64,000 bases of DNA from Bimastos eiseni. Lineage: Eukaryota > Annelida > Clitellata > Crassiclitellata > Lumbricidae. Position 1 is the first letter of the stretch. Each line of letters opens with the position of its first letter. The notes beneath the pieces were generated by a model. It saw only the letters and a list, made by a program, of their open reading frames with translations. It was not told the origin of the DNA and searched no databases. This document shows positions 54,487 to 64,000 of this stretch, piece by piece. Location of the stretch: assembly GCA_959347315.1 (NCBI GenBank), contig OY365815.1, forward strand, positions 1,274,501 to 1,338,500, written 5' to 3'. The translations under genes were made by a program, and so were the position numbers.

Positions 54487-56657
54487 TCCTCGCAGGCTGT
54501 CATATGACACTGTACATAGTGTTTTCTAAAGGTTTCTAAAGTTTTAAAGTAAATAAAAGTTCTCTTATAAATGAAATCACGTTTTCATGACTCAAAGTTT
54601 CAAACATAGCAGCATAATTAATATGCAATCATAATATAATGGGCCTAGCGTTTGAATTGTTGATCAGCACAATAATTAGTGCCTCATTTGGAATTCTGCT
54701 TCCGTTTAGGCCCAGACCTATAATAGGCCTAACAAGACATAATTCGCGATAAGCAGTTCAATTGATAAACCCACTGCTAAACGATTTGCTGCATATATAT
54801 ATATATATATAGTAGGTTAGTAGCCTATGGGATTTGTAGAAGTGATTTCCAAAATTTTTAAAACCCTTCGGATGCTCTGCAATAGTTATTGGGCCGAAAG
54901 GTATGTAAACTTCCTCCAACTGTGTGCCCGCTGTCGGTCCATCGGTCAAACGGTTATCACCCCACCCCATTGGAAAGACGTCTAGGGGTAGGGTACGTAG
55001 GCTACTACGTAGGCCTACGTACGTGTTATCTTATGTTTCTTTTCCTTTCTCTTATCTTTCTCATTCATGCACCTCTGTCATTCCAGGCATCATCCATCAA
55101 TTGTATACGCCTATCTATAAATGGCTGATCGCTGGACCTGGACAGGAGACAGATTCCGAGTTCCACGGTCATTCTTCTCCATAGATTTTGCCTTTGACCA
55201 TGCGCCTGTAAATAATCTGGCTCTCACTATCAACTTTGTTTGGCAGCTCTGAAGATAACCTGAGATTGCGACTACAGTGCTGTATACACTTTAGGCCAAC
55301 ATATACTCTATAGTTGGGTTTCCTTGATCCTTTAGGGCTCTCGGCGCGTCATCCTGATTCTGTTCGATAAATTAATGTAGTTTCAGAATCCATTTTCAGA
55401 AGCAAACGCACAATTTTGACGAACTGTGTATCGCTATCAATAGAAGCTTGGAGCCTTGGAGACAAATGGTATCGGACTTGCAGTTGGTATATAGGACCTT
55501 CTAGTTTTTCGTAGAGATCATTAACACAACCGGAAGATCTCAAGAATAATCGATGACGCCACTGCAGACAACAAACAGGCTGACTTCCTGTCTCGCAAGG
55601 TGAAAATCGACCACGCTTATGAATATGTCCCATCATCGCTCTCATTGAGGCTGGCAGGCGCTATAGAAATGTCGAGTGTATGTCTCCATACTCAAGCAGC
55701 AAATATGTATTTGTACTTAACAGAGTAAAGGTGCTTCAATATTATTGTCCAAAGACTATGATTATAATTATATAGTCTATGGATGAAAACAAGGTGGCAG
55801 CGGGAAATTTTCATGGTAACTAGATTGAAAGGTTGTTCACTGGACTCAATTGTCAATTGGATTAACATCTTAGTGAATAGACTAATCGTTAACTCATACT
55901 AAAACAGCTCAGTTGCGAAAACAACGCATTCTAGGATTAAAAATAAATAATATAATAATTTTTTCGCTTATTCATTTTAAATTGACAAACGGTAGTATGG
56001 CCAATGAAACAATACGCAATACGATTATTGAAGTAGTAGCCCTAGTTGAAGTAGATGATAATAAGCTAGCCTAAAGAGAAGTTTAATTAAACTGTACGAC
56101 AGCCTGCAAGGTGTCATCTGCACTCTGCACTGCTGCTAATTTGATCAATACCGCCTAGAGAATAAAGGGCTGAGTATGTCATATGAAGGATATCGAACCA
56201 CATCTTTCTTATCTTTCTGTCAGCGTGTTACCATTCGACCATCTCCCCACCCCAGCAGCATTTCGAGTGTGATAAGAGTTCTTCAAATGCAATAAGATGA
56301 CGTGCTTCATCTTGCTAGTGTTAAAGCGTTACACATACCTGATTAGTTGAACAAGAATACGCTGGTGTGTGGTAGGGGGGGACGTGTACATGATGTAATT
56401 CAATAATAATTCACCACTCATCTCATTCTGATTAAATTGCCTCTGTTTAGAAGGCCAAACACATGTTCAGTGATTCTTAATATATCACATCTCTTAGTTA
56501 AGTGTTGAAAAGAAAAGAGCAATTGTTAAGGTCATGGCATGATATGCATTTAGCGAGCTATTACTCTTCTGTTGTTATAATCTTAACGGTTGGCGTACAT
56601 CTGAATTTTTGAATTGTATCAACTTCCAGGTGACCCAAAATAGTGTAACCATTTGAT
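54487..56657. other. Unassigned intergenic sequence
   Basis: No protein family was recognised. Holds an (AT)n run at 54,795–54,812, a palindrome-rich patch ACGTAGGCCTACGTACGT near 55,009 and, at 56,190–56,262 on minus, a degraded tRNA-like B box (TGGTTCGATATCC) that may be a SINE remnant. Confidence 0.4.
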
Positions 56658-56795
56658 CAGAGGCGGCAATTCCGGAGAGGTATCGAGGGGGACAAGCCCC
56701 CAACCTTTTACAAGGAGGGGACACGTTTCCCACATTTTCTATCCCTCTCATTGGGTTCACGTCCCCCCACCTGTCAAACGAGATTGCCGCCTCTG
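56658..56795. mobile_element. 138-bp MITE, CAGAGGCGGCAAT family
   Basis: Perfect inverted ends CAGAGGCGGCAAT / ATTGCCGCCTCTG; flanks CATTTGAT (56,650–56,657) and CACTTGAT (56,796–56,803) match at 7 of 8. Same family as 7888–8030, opposite orientation. Confidence 0.88.
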
Positions 56796-57287
56796 CACTT
56801 GATCAATACTTGGGTCTCATGGGCCATTTTTGCTCTATTGCTTTACACAACTATTCATTTCTTATTCATTCATATTCCGGATTGCCAAATAAACACAAAT
56901 AACAGACTAAAGTATCGATCGCCTTCAGGCGACTATCGAGTAATTGCCTGCAAATCCCTCAATATACTAAACTGACCAGTTACTATATATACCATACTTA
57001 TATTTGAATTCGTATGCAGTCCACGCATCGCACTACGATTTCAACGTAGTCTATAATTAAATGTTCTTCTGGGAATGCGGTATTTGGACAGAAAGAGAGA
57101 AACAGAGACAGAATGACAGACAGACAGATGGACGGACGGACGAAGGAACAGACACTGAAAAACACTCATGCGAACACTTCACTACACTCTTGACACGATA
57201 TGTTTAACTGCTTAGTATGTGAACAACATTGTCTCCTTCAGAAAATGTAGGCCTACATACGCCAACGCATGCACACATGCATATATA

Positions 57288-57645
57288 CATTCAAACATAC
57301 ATACAGACATACATACATACATACATACATACATACATACATACATTCATACATACATACATACATTCATACATACATACATACATTCATACATACATAC
57401 ATACATTCATACATACATACATACATTCATACATACATACATACATTCATACATACATACATACATTCATACATACATACATACATTCATACATACATAC
57501 ATACATTCATACATACATACATACATTCATACATACATACATTCATACATACATACATACATTCATACATACATACATACATACATACATTCATACATAC
57601 ATACATACATTCATACATACATACATTCATACATACATACATATT
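57288..57645. repeat. (TACA)n microsatellite with regular ATTC interruptions
   Basis: About 355 bp of TACATACA with TTCA inserted mostly every 24 bp. The long Ile/His/Thr/Tyr frames over it are artefacts of the repeat. Confidence 0.97.
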
Positions 57646-57814
57646 ACATGGACATTTTGAATTGTTGATAAGTGTAAGACCTGATGTTGTGTCCGCTAAG
57701 TTCAGACCATCTGGCTACACCTGTCACGCAGCCAACGAATTATTGAAGCCAGGACGTGACACGCGTTGTCATGACAGCTCTATCGACACAAGTAGCCAAA
57801 GTCTGTTGACAATC

Positions 57815-58560
57815 CTGCACATACAGAGACAGACAGACAGACCGACAGAAAGGCAGATATACAGACGGTCAAGCGGAGGCGTTATCCGATAAGCCAGAGA
57901 GTGTCATGGATAGAGTTTGAGAAGGAGTGCTTGAGGGACACATAGACACGGTTACAGAGAGACGTAGTCAGACGGACATACAGAGTGGGTAGTGAAAGCA
58001 GTCATGCTGACCGTAAACTTACTAAGTTGACGGTGTTCTAAAAGGGATTACACAAAAGAACATACGTGCATGATAATATATATATATATATATTATATAT
58101 ATATGGATATATATATTATATATATATATATAGATATATATATTATATATATATATTAGTTTAGTTTATGAGCATTCCGGCGTACATAACACATAATATA
58201 TTATGTTCAAAATATAACTTCGTTGAACACACACATGTATATATATATATTGTTTGCCAGCATAAATACAATGCATACATACATGCATTATATGTGTAAA
58301 TTTCATACACGCGTGTACTCCAGTTCTTTTCCCATGAGGCCTATAACCTTCGTCGTCATCAGTTTCTGTCGGTAGCCATTTTGTGGCGATGGATAGAAAG
58401 AAATGATCAACAGTGCACTCAGTCATTTGTCAAGTCAATTGCGCCTCTGCGCAAACAGTTTAGAAACAGAGATAGTGACAGTGACAGACATAGACACAGA
58501 CAGACAAACAGAGACATAGACACAGACAGACAAACAGAGACATAGACACAGACAGTGATC
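57815..58560. repeat. GACA-rich, (AT)n and 30-bp tandem repeats
   Basis: CAGACAGACAGACCGACAG near 57,827; a self-complementary (AT)n block at 58,076–58,160; and a roughly 30-bp unit (GACATAGACACAGACAGACA then AACAGA) repeated about three times at 58,484–58,550. No gene is seen. Confidence 0.85.
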
Positions 58561-58720
58561 TGTGTCAGTGTTGTTCATTAGAGTCTTCCGTACATGGATT
58601 TAGAGTGAAACTTCTTCGGATGTTATATTAGTTGTTTCCTCTGAAGACAGCCAACGAACTGCCTTACCAAGACAGGGACTTCTACAAAGATCGAGGATAA
58701 CAATTACTTGACCGCAGGAA

Positions 58721-58789
58721 ATGGCTGCTCCCGTCCATCCAACGATCAATGACCAACTGACCAAGGTCCAGCTACGTCTTCTCAAACAG
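58721..58789 (+). CDS. Unrecognised coiled-coil gene, first coding exon
   Basis: ATG at 58,721 opens MAAPVHPTINDQLTKVQLRL then LKQ, 23 codons in phase 0, ending at a strong donor (CAG|GTGAGC). No stop interrupts it. Two further exons of matching phase are at 63,263 and 63,628. I do not recognise the family. The residues suggest an amphipathic helix. Confidence 0.55.
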
Positions 58790-58892
58790 GTGAGCAATTC
58801 AGCTGATAACCAAAAACAGATTTTGCGTTTGACGTTTCGAGAAATCCTTAACTTTCGTACAATTCGACCATGAAAACCGTGTTACACGATAT

Positions 58893-59101
58893 CAGTGTGG
58901 CACGGTGGCCGATTGGTCAGAGCGGCTGGCCTGTGACGCGGAGGGAGAGTGCGGGTTCGACTCTCGTCCAAGGAGATAATTTCTGTTTTGGTACCTCGAG
59001 CAAGTCCTTCGCGCACAATTAATTGCTTCGCAATATAACTGCAATTACGTCGTCGAGGCGTGTGTATAGGCCAACACTTGTGAACTAATTGTAAGAAGGG
59101 C
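58893..59101 (+). mobile_element. tRNA-derived SINE
   Basis: The head has A-box region TGGCCGATTGGTCAGAGCGG and B box GGTTCGACTCT, spaced as in a tRNA. The body (CTCGAGCAAGTCCTTCGCGC) matches the SINE at 7640–7879. The tail ends near GTAAGAAGGGC. It lies in the first intron of the coiled-coil gene. No acceptor-stem pairing, so not a tRNA gene. Confidence 0.7.
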
Positions 59102-61150
59102 AATATCAAATTACAGTTGTACTGTCTTCTATGACAGTTTCATTCATTCGAGAAGTTTTTGCCCAGAACACATGTTTTAACAAACAACCGTTTGGGATAT
59201 TTTTAAGTTACTGATTCCTTTTTAGATATATATATATATATATGTATATCTTTGACATTCACTGTCTCTTGTTCTACAGAGAGCGAGGACTCTGCCTGCC
59301 TATCATACGAATATATATGTAAAACGTTTGATTCCCAAAGATGATTAAACTCAAGTCAATGATACGAAACCGAATCTTGTCAGCAAGTAATGAGCCTTCT
59401 TGGTGATAGACCTACAGCCCTACAGTCCTACACAAATAATTATACAGTGATAAGCGTTTGAAACCCTTCTGTTTGATTGCAGTTATTTCTCAGCCCTCAT
59501 GAATAAGTTGGTGCTCTGTGCTTGGCTTACGAGTGGCGCTTTAGAAGCATGGAGAGAACGAGTACGTCTATCAGATTCATGGCGCCTCTAATTTTTTATC
59601 GAAGTGGCTCTACATAAATTTTGCAATCACTTTTACAATTGCAATTACATGCTCTGTTGTCTTCTGACAAACACAAGTAATTCCTCACTTGTCATCTTTG
59701 GACAGCATCTGTGACTTTATGCTAAGCGCCAATAGGCTGGTGTCTGCCTTTAGCTTACAAGTGGGCAGTGGTTTAGAAAACTGGAGTTAACGCGTCAACA
59801 ATAGAGCTAAGCTTTAGGTCTATCGTTTGGTTTTACAAATCTCCTTAAAATGGAATGTGGAGGTAAGATTTTCCTGCTTAGACTATAGACAGATGAATCG
59901 TACTACTTGAAAACTCCGCCACGGTTCTCACTCTGACAGGTGCCAGTCCCAAACCTACATAAAGAAGGAGGGCGACGCTGATGATCTTTGTTAGTACACG
60001 GCGTCGTTAAGCTGAAACTACGCTACTACTATGCTACCATTTGAAAGATAAGCTTACGTATTCCTACTGGCCAACTTTCTTTCACGGCTCGACAGCGATT
60101 GCGAATACAACTTGAACTGTGGACTCACTTGTTGACAATGCAACGTTCAATTTAAAACTACTGTTCTCTACACATTGTTGAGTGTTAAAAAGTGCTTGGT
60201 TAATCCACCCCTCTGTTACAATGCTGCAGGAAATTGGATAATCTGACCTCATACACTCTTCGCTTCTTGATTCTCTGTGTTATTGGTCAAATGGATTTCA
60301 AATGTACTTTCGCAGCGGATCATCATAGCTTGAACTGACCATTGTGCATTGTAATTATTACAGCGTAAAAGGAGTAATTTGATTAAATATTAGTGAGCGA
60401 CTTTATGCATAGGTCTACTGCACCATGAACGTGGTGTAAACCGGAAGTCTTATTTCTCCAGTTCATTTTACCCCATCCTATACCCTATTCCAACATTCCC
60501 ATCGGTACATATAATTATGCGTAGACAACGAATGTACGCTGAGTTAGCTCCAGTTTTCCATATTGATCCAACGGTAAACATTGCAATCGATCTAATCTCT
60601 TCCATATTCAACCGCTAAGTGCATCGCTCAAAATTGCCAATATGAGATCAATAATAATCGTATGTATAATGCGATCACTATAAATGACAGCTGACAGTAA
60701 ACAGCAAGGCTTCTGATACGGCCTATGACCATCAGCCGAATGAGCCTAATACTAGGCCTACATATCATGGGTCGATTCATGTTGACTTGGAAATGTTGTC
60801 AGAGACAGACCAATCAATAAATCAATCAATTATCCATCGATCACGCTCATAGGCTCAGACACCGGTCGATAGTGTAATCGTAACCGTAATACGCACATTT
60901 TAGGGCGTTACTCTAAACTTTCTAAAGCTACGCGTATGTTACCCGCTTACTGACGAGCACTGTGCGGTTCATATTAATAAAATTAATCGTCGAATTAATT
61001 AGGCCTTCATTATTATATGCTCATTTCATAGTCAATTCTGTGTTTATTAAACGCCGGTTTTAGGCCTACAGCTGGCAACGCATCAATCGATTTCGAGACT
61101 TGAAGGACTTGGAATGGATAAGGTACTCATATTTGGGAGACAAGCAGGGT
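59102..61150. other. Intronic sequence with old repeats
   Basis: Two related segments (TTGGTGCTCTGTGCTTGGCT near 59,500; GGCTGGTGTCTGCCTTTAGC near 59,735) resemble each other and 14,795–14,850. A reversed copy of the GACTGGCACTGCC family is at 59,905–60,060. Nothing else was recognised. Confidence 0.45.
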
Positions 61151-61549
61151 TTAAAGTGTGCCTGGACGGTCATTGACGGCGTCCAGGCACTTATTTTCGA
61201 GGCTGGACGCCGTCCTGCCACTTATTTGACCAGCAGAGCCTGGACGTCGTCCATGAGCGTCCATGCAACAGTGCAATTCCTCTATGTGCGTACGTTAGAA
61301 TCAACAGGAAAAAGAGGAAGAAAAAATTTCGAGCTTTGCGCGTTTACAAACTTTATTTTTTAAACTTCCAAAAAGATGCCGGTGCCAATGGCCCCTTTCA
61401 CATAGGAAAGTAATTCTCTGTAGGTCTACGCTTTCAATTACAAAAAATATTTCACCAACAAATAATAATTGACGACTAAATAATGGTTGATGGACTAACA
61501 AATGATAACAAATTCTATTTTTCACCCATTGTATTTGGTTAAATAGAAG

Positions 61550-61790
61550 TTGGATTGATAATAATAATGTCTGCCAAATCCAGCTTCTGGTTCAGCAAGA
61601 ACAATTTTTGTCAATCCAACTTCTATTTATGCAAATATTCTTTTCAATGATCCAACTTTTATTTCAGTAGGCGTTATGTTCATCTAAATAGCATCTGTTT
61701 TGAAAGAATTTCGTTCACCAGCCCAATTTCTATTCCAGCATCATTAATATCACCAATCCAGCTTCTATTTTAACGAACACAGTGGACCAT
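61550..61790. repeat. TCAATCCAACTTCTATTT-type degenerate repeats
   Basis: Phrases CCAA(T/C)TTCTATT recur about five times in plus and inverted form (AGAAGTTGGATTGATAATAA at 61,545). Related to 23,655–24,230 in the duplicated block. Confidence 0.6.
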
Positions 61791-61870
61791 AGTGCATGAA
61801 CCATTTGTCGTCGACTTAATATGTTGGTCCTCAGCCTTTGCAATCTTTAGTTCTTTACTTTTTGACACTC

Positions 61871-62380
61871 GGGCCGTCCATAAATGACGTCACGCACCTA
61901 TGGGGTGGGGTCACAAATTTGTGACGATGTGTGACAAGGGGAGAGGGAGGGTCGACGAAATGTGGCGTCACATCATCACATCGAAATACGTAATTTTATT
62001 AAAAACTTGCACTCATTTAAACAAGTTCCACTTAATTAGCAATAGTTGTTACCATAATTAAACAACACTAATTATGATTATGATAATCTTTCATACTGAG
62101 GAATGCATAAGATTGTAATCATTATAGGCTACTTGTTTCTCCATTTTTTTCTTCTCTCTACTGTTATTATTTGAAGTATTTTGTAGTTACGATTACATTT
62201 TTTGATAATTATAAGAAAATTTGCATTACATTCTGGACATCTGGTTTGATATTTTGCGGATCAGGACCTTGTGACGTTACGTTATATTTGAGGGGGTCGT
62301 GGCATCTGTGACGACGTGTAACAAAGGGGAGGGATTAAAAATCGTCAAAAATTGCGTGATGTCATTTATGGACGGCTCCC
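61871..62380. mobile_element. MITE with GCCGTCCATAAATGAC ends
   Basis: GGGCCGTCCATAAATGACGT at the left and GTCATTTATGGACGGC at the right are inverted, followed inward by matching TCACGC / GCGTGA. Inside are GTGACGA(T/C)GTGT(G/A)ACAA(G/A)GGG segments in the same orientation near both ends. The superfamily was not identified. Confidence 0.65.
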
Positions 62381-62409
62381 CTAACGTCCAGGCACTTTTT
62401 TTACACTTT

Positions 62410-63120
62410 AAGCACTGCAGACAAGGATGTCCGTTACCACTGTTCAATAGCAGAACATGGGAGAGTTTGTCGTAGAAGCATTGATCAGAGTCTGGAATAG
62501 GGAATACAAGTCGGAGGAAGATGGATTAAGGCATTGAGGTTTGCAGATGACCAAGCAATGCTGGTAAGAAGCAGGAAAAGTCAACAGATAATGATGGCCA
62601 ACAGCATTATTCGCCCACGGAATGAAATTATACATTACGAAGACAAAGGTACTGAAGACAAAGAAAGCACTGTTAGCAGAATACGCATTAAAGGAAAAGA
62701 AAGAGAAGAGGTGAAAGAATTTTACTAGTTGGGGAGTAAGATCATCGATCACGGCAGATGCCACACACTTCGCTGAGAAATAAAGAGAAGGGTGGCAATA
62801 GGAATAGAGACGTTCTAAGAAATGATAGAACTACTGAGAGTAAAATTAAACAAGAATCTGAAGAAAAGAATGATAAAGACACTGGTATGGCGTGTGGTGC
62901 TGTATGGAGCAGAGACATGGACCTAGAGGAAAAAGGACAGAAGAAAGCTGGAAGCTTCAGAAACGTGGACGTGGAGAAGAATGGACATAATTAGCTGGAC
63001 GGAACATGAAACAAATGAAGAAGTCGTGGAAAGGATTGAAGAGGAAAGAGCCGTTATGCATACCTAGGAAAGAGTCAAAGAGACTGAATTGGGCAAACAC
63101 TGAGAGAAGACTCACCGTTA
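62410..63120 (+). pseudogene. Decayed endonuclease–reverse transcriptase, RT C-terminal half
   Basis: Pieces in shifting frames follow RT order: RQGCPL…LFN (motif B, about 62,415), LRFADDQAMLVRSRKS (catalytic motif C, about 62,530), YLGSKI…HGRCHT (62,725), EIKRRVAIGIETF (about 62,780) and a C-terminal TWRRMDIISWTEHE block (about 62,975). Several frameshifts and stops; inactive. It lies in an intron of the coiled-coil gene. Confidence 0.75.
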
Positions 63121-63262
63121 AAACTAGCCAGTGAAGGAGAAATGAATATATAATACACATATATATATATATGCCTAATAACTATGAACAGTATCTATAG
63201 GAGTGCATAGGGAGTAGGGATGCATTGCAAATGACAGTTTCTTGTATTTCTTTATTTTGTAG

Positions 63263-63308
63263 AGGCTTGAAAAAGAAAGGGAACAGACGAATTCTATTGT
63301 GAACCAAG
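63263..63308 (+). CDS. Unrecognised coiled-coil gene, second exon
   Basis: After acceptor TTTATTTTGTAG: RLEKEREQTNSIVNQ plus one base; the donor is CAAG|GTCTGA, weak. It accepts phase 0 from 58,789 and leaves phase 1, which the next exon completes. Strongly charged and helical. Confidence 0.5.
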
Positions 63309-63627
63309 GTCTGATGTCAGTTATGCAAATGATCTTAATTTTCACCAATTAAAGTCATTCGATCGTTGCCCTCCTTAAAGCGATCTCTTGTAAACGGCTT
63401 TATTATTGTTTATTCTTTCTGGTTTACGCTAAGCTTTGTTGCATATGTTCGTTAATTTATTAATTCATTCACTCGTTAATTAGCAATTCGTTGGTCCCAT
63501 TATTTCAGTCATTGGTCGGAAGATATAGGATCCCTCGATCGATGGCTGTAAATAGTGTATCATTATAAATTAATCGCTTTACAAGGCAATTTTCTGTACA
63601 TCTTAGTTATGTCGTTTCTTAAAATAG

Positions 63628-63716
63628 GTAGAACTACCCAGCCAGTCATCGATGAGAAGTATAACCACCTGAAGGAAGCAGCTTTTCAGAGAAAGGAACT
63701 TCTAGATAGGCTGAAG
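63628..63716 (+). CDS. Unrecognised coiled-coil gene, third exon
   Basis: Acceptor TTCTTAAAATAG, then two bases completing a Gly codon and RTTQPVIDEKYNHLKEAAFQ then RKELLDRLK; donor AAG|GTGAGG, phase 0. The three exons join into 68 open codons with heptad-like Leu spacing. The gene continues beyond the window. Exon prediction rests on splice sites and phase only. Confidence 0.55.
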
Positions 63717-63837
63717 GTGAGGAGGTTCAAAATTCATCTTTTAGATCTATGTATATCTATGCAACCAACAGCAAAGGAAGATTCTATCGCGGTCGAAATG
63801 GACACATTCAGTCAGTCACTAATTCAATAAGTCACTC

Positions 63838-64000
63838 AGCCAGTCATTTGGTTAGTTAGACCTTCAGTCAGTTAGTCATTTAATCTGCCAGTCAGTTAGT
63901 CATTACATTTATCGGTCAGTTAGTCATTACATTTGTCAATCAGTAAGTCGTTAAGTTTGTTAGTCAATTAGTCATTAAATGTGCCAATTAGTCAGTCATT
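63838..64000. repeat. Degenerate 24–25-bp tandem repeat at the window end
   Basis: Units of CAGTTAGTCATTACATTTGTC type, about six, running to the last base. Confidence 0.85.

Larger units (their letters stand above)
61151..62409. mobile_element. Inverted-repeat element with AAGTGCCTGGACG ends, containing a nested MITE
   Basis: Left TTAAAGTGTGCCTGGACG, right CGTCCAGGCAC followed by a T-run and ACACTTTAAG. Near the left end GTGCCTGGACG-type arms repeat as further hairpins (61,160–61,265). No target duplication could be fixed. Confidence 0.5.

Noticed and set aside
57219..57892. Long overlapping frames rich in Ile, His, Thr and Tyr
   Set aside because: They are readings of the TACA microsatellite in three frames; no start context, domain or splice site.
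58905..58965. tRNA gene
   Set aside because: A and B boxes are present but no acceptor or anticodon stem can be drawn; it is a SINE head.

Overview
This is a eukaryotic, animal window. Genes have GT–AG introns, the coding part is sparse, and most of the 64 kb is transposon and satellite DNA. The non-LTR retrotransposon types (I-like with RNase H, CR1/L2-like), tRNA-derived SINEs, many hAT-type elements with 8-bp target duplications, and the very frequent palindrome TAGGCCTA suggest a marine invertebrate deuterostome such as an echinoderm or hemichordate. That placement is an inference; no species can be named from the sequence.

Layout. 1–16.5 kb is a transposon graveyard. An I-like non-LTR element on + (about 2.3–6.8 kb) is broken by a minus-strand CR1/L2-like element carrying a 16-copy, 20-bp array, and by a 942-bp solo LTR. 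It is followed by a nested hAT/SINE/MITE stack (7.3–8.4 kb), a 719-bp hAT MITE (9.05–9.77 kb), a hAT transposase remnant (about 11 kb) and a large inverted island (12.9–14.8 kb). 16.54–43.59 kb is a head-to-tail duplication: copy A (16,544–29,645) and copy B (29,648–43,586), nearly identical outside their arrays. Each copy carries exons of a broken ARPC5 gene (Arp2/3 complex subunit 5, minus strand) with an in-frame stop, no visible second exon and a lost normal stop, plus minisatellites, a dimeric satellite, fold-back elements and retrotransposon scraps. 43.6–47.7 kb is mostly unassigned, with a partial LTR and a 63-bp piggyBac-like miniature element.

47.73–53.77 kb holds the one clearly intact host gene, CHMP5 (an ESCRT-III-associated protein), minus strand, seven coding exons and 220 codons. 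54–64 kb has more MITEs, microsatellites, a SINE, a decayed reverse transcriptase and three phase-compatible exons of an unrecognised coiled-coil gene on + that runs out of the window.

The genes do not form a pathway. The main question is whether the 13-kb duplication is real or two haplotypes retained in the assembly. I found no CRISPR array, operon or clearly new multi-gene system; the novelty candidates are structural (fold-back elements, palindromic island, duplicated ARPC5 block).
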